Assembly (NCBI GenBank): GCA_947482555.1
Contig: CANKKB010000005.1
Coordinates: 1 to 33,379, forward strand
Length of the DNA stretch: 33,379 nt
Source of the DNA: Burkholderiaceae bacterium
Lineage (GTDB): Bacteria; Pseudomonadota; Gammaproteobacteria; Burkholderiales; Burkholderiaceae
Direction: 5' to 3'
The position numbers and the translations under genes were made by a program. Below, in pieces: positions 27,935-33,379 of the stretch (the first letter of the stretch is position 1; each line of letters starts with the position of its first letter). Below the pieces are notes generated by a model. The model ran no database searches. It was given only the letters and a program-made list of their open reading frames with translations, and was not told the DNA's origin.

Positions 27935-27979
27935 TGGTGGCCCGGGGCGGAATCGAACCACCGACACAAGGATTTTCAA
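27935..27979 (-). repeat. tRNA-Phe 3'-half remnant (scar B), proposed left attachment junction of the integrative element
   Basis: 45 bp identical to scar A; sequence changes character immediately to the right. Confidence 0.85.
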
Positions 27980-28228
27980 CTCCCTTGCTAGACTCGACTT
28001 CACTTTAAAAACAAGAGGTTGTACCACCCCCTCATTTTTGTGTGCTAACTGTGTTGAGGAAAATCAAAGGGTTGAGTGCGTTTGTGTGTCAGCGTGTTTT
28101 AAACAGTTCAACAGCGTGATTTGAAAAAAGTATTTTTGCTATACCTCTCATCCCCACAACCATTCTTTTTTAAAACACACTTACTCGACGCAAAACCCCC
28201 ACAAATCGACGCATTTTTGGTTATTTCA

Positions 28229-28429
28229 TCAACGAGGGATTTGCGTTTGAGGGTTCATACGACTCTTACTTAATCGTTCTTGTTCCCTTTGACGCTTCTG
28301 ACGTTCCTTCTCATTCTTCAATGCTAACTTCGATTTCTCAACATTCTGCTTCAACGAATACACACGGTACTGTTGGGGGTTGAGAGGCTTTATGGGTTTA
28401 ATCATCTTTGCGAACTCAAAAAATCTCAT
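28229..28429 (-). CDS. Small basic protein of unknown function
   Basis: 66 aa, Lys/Arg/Gln-rich; AAGGAG upstream of ATG. Confidence 0.5.
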   Translation of the reverse strand: MRFFEFAKMIKPIKPLNPQQYRVYSLKQNVEKSKLALKNEKERQKRQREQERLSKSRMNPQTQIPR

Positions 28430-28462
28430 TTACTACTCCTTAAATAACCCGCCTCTCTAAAT

Positions 28463-28477
28463 GTTGTTTAAAACAAC
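28463..28477. repeat. Element palindrome 1 (core; full palindrome 28460-28480)
   Basis: AATGTTGTTT-A-AAACAACATT; abuts the stop codon of 28479-28916. Confidence 0.95.
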
Positions 28478-28478
28478 A

Positions 28479-28916
28479 TTATTTGATGAACCCCTCTCGC
28501 AAAGCACCGCTTACTGATTCGATTTGAGTATCTAACTCTCCTCCCTCAACTGCGGATTTCACAAGTTCCAACGTGCGGATAAGTTCATCTGCGTTAGCAA
28601 CTTCAATAGCGGTTTTACCTTTTGCTAACTCAATCACTTTGGCACCGTATCGAATATTTAGACAAACCTTTCCGTTATCCGACACAAACCACCACTGACG
28701 TACCCTCTTATCCATTTCGACGCTACGTGTAATGCCGTTGATGTCTTTAATACTTTTGAACTTCTTTGTTGTAAATGTTTCTCCAACTTTCTGTGCTTTT
28801 GCTAACTCAATCTGTTCCCATATACGCTTTGATAACTTGTAGCGTCTATGAAGCAAGGGGGACACATTAGTAGGTTTTTTAGCAGTCGTTAGTTTTAGAT
28901 TCGAAAGAATAGTCAT
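28479..28916 (-). CDS. DUF6641-like protein
   Basis: LKLTTAKKPTNVSPLLHRRYKLSKRIWEQIELAKAQ...VRQWWFVSDNGKVCLNIRYGAKVIELAKGKTAIEVANADELIRTLELVKSAVEGGELD; family from memory. Confidence 0.6.
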   Translation of the reverse strand: MTILSNLKLTTAKKPTNVSPLLHRRYKLSKRIWEQIELAKAQKVGETFTTKKFKSIKDINGITRSVEMDKRVRQWWFVSDNGKVCLNIRYGAKVIELAKGKTAIEVANADELIRTLELVKSAVEGGELDTQIESVSGALREGFIK

Positions 28917-29057
28917 TTATTTCTCCACTTGTTTAAGTGTTTTAACTGTATGTTCGTACCCCAAACTTGAACAACCTCTTTTAGTTGATACATCTCAACC
29001 TACCAAATATTTAGTCAGATTTAGCAATGATTTCTTATCACTTCACTAAATATCTAT

Positions 29058-29351
29058 ATGAATCAGAAACAAATAAACGTATTGCGAACCACTTGGTTTA
29101 AAGAAAACGGATTAAGCGAAAAGAAGTTTTCTTCAACCGACGTTCATTTACTTAAGGCACAGAAAACAGCACATAACCTTTTAGAACATCAATCACACCT
29201 ACTGACTAATACACAAACAATCAAACTTAAAACATTTATTCATTCAATGAAAAACCCACAACTACAAAAGAAAATAAGCAAAGGCACCGCATACGCAGTA
29301 TTGAATATTCAAAACAAGATAAACAGACAAAACTACCAACTTAAAAAATAA
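29058..29351 (+). CDS. Hypothetical protein (97 aa)
   Basis: Open frame with coding-like composition; no family recognised. Confidence 0.4.
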   Translation: MNQKQINVLRTTWFKENGLSEKKFSSTDVHLLKAQKTAHNLLEHQSHLLTNTQTIKLKTFIHSMKNPQLQKKISKGTAYAVLNIQNKINRQNYQLKK

Positions 29352-29579
29352 TGAAGATAAGCCACTTCTAAAAAGGGTACAAACGAGGGTTGAAATATGA
29401 CGGCTAATGACCCCTCACTTGTTGGAGACTGCTGTAAAAGTTTCTAACGTATAAGTGGATGCCGCAAGATTTCTCACAAAGCAAACCAATGCTGAAGTGA
29501 GTTGAAAGTTCTAATACATCCGTCTTTCATTAAATCTTTTTACAGCGTGTGAGGTGGGCTTTTTACCGTAAAGCACGAT

Positions 29580-29622
29580 GCGACGACTATAGTGAGTATT
29601 CATCTCTCGCTATAGCCGTCGT
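29580..29622 (+). other. Long imperfect hairpin in the 785-bp non-coding segment
   Basis: GCGACGACTATAGTGAG-TATTCATCT-CTCGCTATAGCCGTCGT; 17-bp arms, one A-C mismatch and two G-U if read as + strand RNA. Confidence 0.6.
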
Positions 29623-30136
29623 ATGGATGAATCATTCTCCGTAAATGAAAAGAACCTCAGCAACTGCGTTGCTATCGGCTTTCTTCTTATATGTAATAAA
29701 GGAGAAGAAGAAATGTGTGAAGCAGAAGCGAAGCGAATGCGAAACACAAGCGAACTTTAGTTCGCTTATACATAACCCCATAGGTTGTAAATCACCATAG
29801 GGATGATTTTTCTGATACCGCAAAAAACTGCGTACCCAAAATTTCTCCATTACATATGAGATTTCTGTATAAGTTTGTAGCAGTACATCAAATACCTTCT
29901 ACAAGCGGTTTTTATTCCTTCTTTGTACTCAGACACCCAACTTCAGTTTTCGACAGCTTATAGCGTTGATTTGACTGTGGCTCTTTGACTACAGCGTAAA
30001 TACAGTGAGTAAAGATTTCTCTACAAATCTTTTCACGTTTTGTAAGTCATTGATTTTTGGAAAGTCTTTTTTCGGTAGGAATATTTCCAATAAGAAAACA
30101 TACTAATAACAACAAAATCTTATATGGAGGTAGAAA

Positions 30137-30706
30137 ATGTCCCAAGCAAAAACTCTTACTCAATCAGAACTTGAACAAGTGCTTCGCTACATCAGCACAA
30201 AACAACGCTACAGCATTAGAAACAAAGCAATGCTACTTACAAGTTATTGGAGTGGTATGCGTGTAGGTGAAATAGCCGCTTTGCGTATATGCGATATTAG
30301 AAATGAAGATGGGACTATTAAGAATGAAGTCCGACTATCTTCTAATCAAACAAAAGGGAATTATGGAAGAACCGTCTTTATCAACGATAAGTTGCGTGAG
30401 GAATGGGGAAACTACTTAAAGTTTCACAAACCCAAAGATTTAACTAAACCACTATTTTTTACTGAGAAGAAGCACGGATTTACTGCGAATACCTTAACTC
30501 AATGGTTCTTTTGGTTGTACCGAAAGGCGGGTGTTAGTGGTGCCTCATCACATAGCGGAAGACGCACCTTTATTACTTCACTTGCTAATAAAGGTATTGG
30601 GGTTAGGGTATTAGCAAGTCTTGCGGGACATCGCAGTATTGCTATCACTCAAACCTATATTGATGTAAATGATGAAATGAAGCGGAAGGCTGTTGAGTTG
30701 GTTTAG
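30137..30706 (+). CDS. Compact tyrosine recombinase/integrase (catalytic domain only)
   Basis: SGMRVGEIAAL (Arg I), SHSGRRTF (HxxR), AGHRSIAITQTYIDV (His/Tyr); 189 aa; GGAGGT upstream of ATG. Confidence 0.92.
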   Translation: MSQAKTLTQSELEQVLRYISTKQRYSIRNKAMLLTSYWSGMRVGEIAALRICDIRNEDGTIKNEVRLSSNQTKGNYGRTVFINDKLREEWGNYLKFHKPKDLTKPLFFTEKKHGFTANTLTQWFFWLYRKAGVSGASSHSGRRTFITSLANKGIGVRVLASLAGHRSIAITQTYIDVNDEMKRKAVELV

Positions 30707-30720
30707 TTGTTTAAAACAAC
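30706..30720. repeat. Element palindrome 2
   Basis: GTTGTTT-A-AAACAAC between convergent stop codons (recombinase TAG 30704-30706 and 30722-31441 stop). Confidence 0.95.
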
Positions 30721-30721
30721 A

Positions 30722-31441
30722 TTAGGGAAATACTCCCCTACCAACATTTTCGATTCTTTTTTCTGCTTGCTTTATATATCTACCAACTGTAGCCGCCATT
30801 CGATTTCTTTTGATGAGTTTTTCACCATTAGTATCTTTTGGTTCGGGCATTGAATCTGCTAATAATCTTTTAGCAACACCAATCTCCCACAACTTCAACT
30901 TCTTATCCCCCTCTCTTGTATTTTTGTACAAGTCATAGACTTCCAATCCAATACGAAGGTTATCAATAGTGAAGTTTTGATTGATTGGGTACTTTGCTGT
31001 ACTTTTTCCAAACTTTTGAACGGGACGTCCTCTTTCGGTTGTATGTCTTTTTTTAAGTATTTGATTGAATATCTTTTTGATAGATTTTTTATCCATACCC
31101 AATGAAATCTTAAGAATCATTAAATCTTCTTTATCCCACTCATTGGGAATCTCATCTTTACTTTGAATCTCATCGATTCGTATGTCTGAACGCTTTTCAG
31201 CAAACAGTGGAACAGCTTTTACTCTCCACCACTCCCTAAAACTTTCTCCCCTTACATCCCCAAAATCTTTATACAACTCAGATAACTTTCCCTTACCTTC
31301 GTTTTCACAGCACTCCAAATAGTCGTTATTTCTTCTTAAATACTCCCACCACCAATAGTAGGGACTCATCTGTTGATACGTCGCAGTCTTTCGGTTGTGC
31401 TTCGTCCCAAAAGTCGGATAGTTCGCAAAAAACTTTACCAT
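30722..31441 (-). CDS. Unknown element protein (~240 aa)
   Basis: NRKTATYQQMSPYYWWWEYLRRNNDYLECC; start could be ATG 31441 or TTG 31456. Confidence 0.65.
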   Translation of the reverse strand: MVKFFANYPTFGTKHNRKTATYQQMSPYYWWWEYLRRNNDYLECCENEGKGKLSELYKDFGDVRGESFREWWRVKAVPLFAEKRSDIRIDEIQSKDEIPNEWDKEDLMILKISLGMDKKSIKKIFNQILKKRHTTERGRPVQKFGKSTAKYPINQNFTIDNLRIGLEVYDLYKNTREGDKKLKLWEIGVAKRLLADSMPEPKDTNGEKLIKRNRMAATVGRYIKQAEKRIENVGRGVFP

Positions 31442-31509
31442 TTTCTTAACATCCAAAATAAACCATATTCGTTAGCCATCGGAAAAAACGTCTAAAAAAC
31501 CTATACTAC

Positions 31510-31530
31510 ATATGTGGTTGCGGCACATAT
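31510..31530. promoter_or_regulatory. Operator-like inverted repeat in divergent promoter region
   Basis: ATATGTG-GTTGCGG-CACATAT, beside a TATACT -10-like hexamer at 31502-31507. Confidence 0.5.
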
Positions 31531-31555
31531 TCTTAACATTTAATAGGAGTTTAAT

Positions 31556-32371
31556 ATGGAAACTTTAGTAAAGCAAACAGCAGTTCAAAACCCAACAACT
31601 TCACAAGAAGTTGTTTTAAACAACATTCCACAAAACACCGCTTCAGCGAAACAGCAGTCTTTAAATCTGCTTGCGAAGTTAAGCGAAGAACGTCAAACGT
31701 GGGAATCCACTGTTTATCGCACCTCAAACGAAATGTTGTACAGCATCCTTCAAAGTTGCTACACAGCAGAGTATGGGATGCGTGGGGGTGAAACAGAAGC
31801 AAAAGAACGACGTGAGGGTTTAAAGGCGTTCGCATCAAAGTTAGGATTCACCTTCAAAGACTCAACCCCCACTATGAACCGTATCGTTCAGTGCGTATTT
31901 GGTGCTGTAAAGCGTTCTCGCATCACTACTTACAGTTTGGTACTGCGTGAAGCGAAAAAGCGGAATATCGCTGTTTCTGATATTCCACAGTTCATTACTG
32001 AGAATGGGGGCTTACAAGAAATCCGTTTGTCAAAGTCGGACAAATACGTATCCCCAAAACAAAAGGTAGAAAAAGCGAGTGGAACTATTGCTTCAAAGAC
32101 GCTTGCTACTGTTTCGAGTCAAACGCTGAGTCAAATCGTAGATGTAGAGAAAGTAGGGGAACTGTGCGTTTTATTAGCAACTCAAAACGCTGATAACACT
32201 TTTACTGTCAAAGCAGTTTCATACGGTAAGACAGCAGTAAATGCTACGTTGGTTTCTGTATATGGAATGTCTGTATCAGAAATGAACGAAGCCGCACGTC
32301 AAACAGAAGCCGCTAATGACAGCACCATTACAAGCGAAATCGTCAATCAAATCGTAAGCACAGTCGTATAA
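31556..32371 (+). CDS. Unknown element protein (271 aa)
   Basis: TAGGAG Shine-Dalgarno, ATG start; no recognised family. Confidence 0.7.
   Translation: METLVKQTAVQNPTTSQEVVLNNIPQNTASAKQQSLNLLAKLSEERQTWESTVYRTSNEMLYSILQSCYTAEYGMRGGETEAKERREGLKAFASKLGFTFKDSTPTMNRIVQCVFGAVKRSRITTYSLVLREAKKRNIAVSDIPQFITENGGLQEIRLSKSDKYVSPKQKVEKASGTIASKTLATVSSQTLSQIVDVEKVGELCVLLATQNADNTFTVKAVSYGKTAVNATLVSVYGMSVSEMNEAARQTEAANDSTITSEIVNQIVSTVV
31610..31624. repeat. Element palindrome 3, inside the 5' coding region of the 271-aa gene
   Basis: GTTGTTT-T-AAACAAC; overlaps AACAACTTC-ACAA-GAAGTTGTT (31594-31615). Confidence 0.95.
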
Positions 32372-32377
32372 CAATGT

Positions 32378-32400
32378 GAGGGGGGGGTAATACCCCCTCC
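32378..32400 (+). terminator. GC-rich hairpin after the 271-aa gene
   Basis: GAGGGGGGGGTAATACCCCCTCC followed by TTCT; weak T tract. Confidence 0.45.
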
Positions 32401-32421
32401 TTCTAACTATTGGAGGAATAT

Positions 32422-33120
32422 ATGAATCTACTAATCGACTTAAACGCATATCAACCAATCTCAATCAATGACATTATCTTCGGTAGCGAGGAAGGTAAAG
32501 CACGTATTTTTGAAATCGTTGAAGGGAGAAAGACTTTCCCTTCAAACGGAAAAAATGGGATTCTTTTGTATGGGGTATGGGGTAGCGGCAAAACTACATT
32601 AGCAAAGATGCTACCGACAGCGATTGAATCAATCAAAACCAACAAAGAACTATGTGATTTTGATTTCATTCAATGTAAGCAAGGTATGAACGGTGCTGAG
32701 TTGATGAAACGTATTGAAAATCAATCAATGTTGATTTCATTTAACCATAGCGGCTACCACTATTTCATTTTGGACGAAGTAGATAATCTAACCGAAGCGG
32801 CACAAGCATCACTTAAAGCGGCTATGAATACAACTCAAAGTATCTTTATTTTGACAACCAACCATATAGATAAGATTGAACGAGGGGTAGTAAATCGTTC
32901 TATTCGAGTGGATATGTGTGGTGCGTCAGCGAGAAAATGGCTTCCGTATGTAAAAGATATTCTTTCGGAAAACAACATAGAAGGAGTATCTGATGCTGAC
33001 TTGTTAAACCTTATTGAAAGTTGTAATGGTTCAGCAAGAGACATAATGGATTCTCTATCAACGATATTTGCGAGAAAAATCGAACGGCAAATAGAAGAAT
33101 CTGTTGAGTTGTTGTTTTAA
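32422..33120 (+). CDS. AAA+ ATPase, clamp-loader/RFC-like
   Basis: GVWGSGKTTLAK (Walker A), YFILDEVDNLT (Walker B), FILTTNH (sensor 1), GVVNRSIRVD (Arg-finger region); TGGAGG before ATG 32422. Confidence 0.85.
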   Translation: MNLLIDLNAYQPISINDIIFGSEEGKARIFEIVEGRKTFPSNGKNGILLYGVWGSGKTTLAKMLPTAIESIKTNKELCDFDFIQCKQGMNGAELMKRIENQSMLISFNHSGYHYFILDEVDNLTEAAQASLKAAMNTTQSIFILTTNHIDKIERGVVNRSIRVDMCGASARKWLPYVKDILSENNIEGVSDADLLNLIESCNGSARDIMDSLSTIFARKIERQIEESVELLF

Positions 33121-33125
33121 ACAAC
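33111..33125. repeat. Element palindrome 4
   Basis: GTTGTTT-T-AAACAAC overlapping the ATPase stop codon (33118-33120). Confidence 0.95.
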
Positions 33126-33140
33126 ATATATATATATTCA

Positions 33141-33167
33141 AACCCACCTATACGGTGGGTTTTTTTA
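33141..33167 (+). terminator. Rho-independent terminator
   Basis: AACCCACC-TATAC-GGTGGGTT followed by a T run. Confidence 0.85.
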
Positions 33168-33209
33168 TTGATACCATTCTTATAGTTTTTAATACTTTTG
33201 AATATTTCA

Positions 33210-33379
33210 ATGACAAACGAAACCAACACCGATTGGGAGAATATCCCACACACCAACCCAAACGCTAAGGTTAAATCCCATAGACGTGCTGTTGATACGT
33301 TAGCAATAAGACTTAAATCCGCATCCATTCGAAATGCCGACGTAAGCGGTGTATTTGAAATAGCAGACATTCCGCAACC
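33210..33379 (+). CDS. 5' end of an unknown protein (runs off window)
   Basis: MTNETNTDWENIPHTNPNAKVKSHRRAVDTLAIRLKSASIRNADVSGVFEIADIPQ..., open to window end. Confidence 0.5.
   Translation, partial: MTNETNTDWENIPHTNPNAKVKSHRRAVDTLAIRLKSASIRNADVSGVFEIADIPQ

Larger units (their letters stand above)
27980..33379. mobile_element. Left part of an integrative element (right end outside window)
   Basis: Adjoins a tRNA 3'-half; encodes a tyrosine recombinase; unknown genes; compositional break (loss of many palindromic tetramers); repeated palindromes. Confidence 0.8.

Noticed and set aside
27935-27979. Calling scars A, B, D or E functional tRNA genes
   Set aside because: Only the 3' half (anticodon loop onward, or less) is present; no 5' acceptor or D-arm partner was found at the expected distance.
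27863-28027. N-terminal extension of the DinB ORF
   Set aside because: Comes from tRNA scar B and hairpin sequence; the real start is MSAVRN at 27862.
29632-29850. Minus-strand ORF MEKFWVRSFLRYQ... (72 aa)
   Set aside because: Lies over strong inverted repeats in the non-coding segment and has low-complexity composition; no support for coding.
28460-33125. Palindromes as Rho-independent terminators
   Set aside because: AT-rich 7-10 bp arms with a one-base centre and no T tract; a proper terminator exists separately at 33141-33167 after the ATPase gene.
28460-33125. CRISPR array
   Set aside because: The repeats are ~0.9-2.2 kb apart, palindromic and tied to gene ends; no regular spacers and no cas genes.

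Overview
Left ~22 kb: a dense, ordinary betaproteobacterial chromosome, probably Polynucleobacter-like (inferred from gene content and style only). It carries beta-carbonic anhydrase, LpxL-type acyltransferase, metallophosphoesterase, Ser/Thr kinase-UspA fusion, RsuA-type pseudouridine synthase, RF3, GMC oxidoreductase, CrcB, HAD dehalogenase, YqhA, ModA, SemiSWEET, a TPR/O-GlcNAc-transferase-like glycosyltransferase pair, a DSD1-like/RidA/peroxiredoxin run, and others. From ~22.05 to 27.98 kb there is an accretion zone. Six tRNA 3'-end remnants (two resolution classes, most with their own hairpin terminator) separate small gene modules: SHP/DHC/cyt b/cyt c; EamA+DUF805; SMR; BrnT/BrnA; DinB. 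Right of the last tRNA-Phe 3'-half (27935-27979) begins an integrative element that runs off the window. It has a compact catalytic-domain-only tyrosine recombinase, a DUF6641-like protein, several unknown proteins and a clamp-loader-like AAA+ ATPase. Two features make the element stand out. First, a family of 15-21 bp palindromes (core GTTGTTTWAAACAAC) sits on or next to gene 3' ends. A 31-bp relative lies at 24474-24504 next to the older tRNA scar. Second, ten of the sixteen palindromic tetranucleotides (GATC, CATG, TGCA, CTAG, GGCC, CCGG, GCGC, CGCG absent; AGCT and AATT two each) are nearly missing over ~5.3 kb. ACGT, TCGA and GTAC remain common. This looks like selection by restriction systems in several hosts. 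Separately, prfC (RF3) has no canonical start codon upstream of its P-loop and appears to begin at ATC. All counts were made by eye and need to be recomputed.
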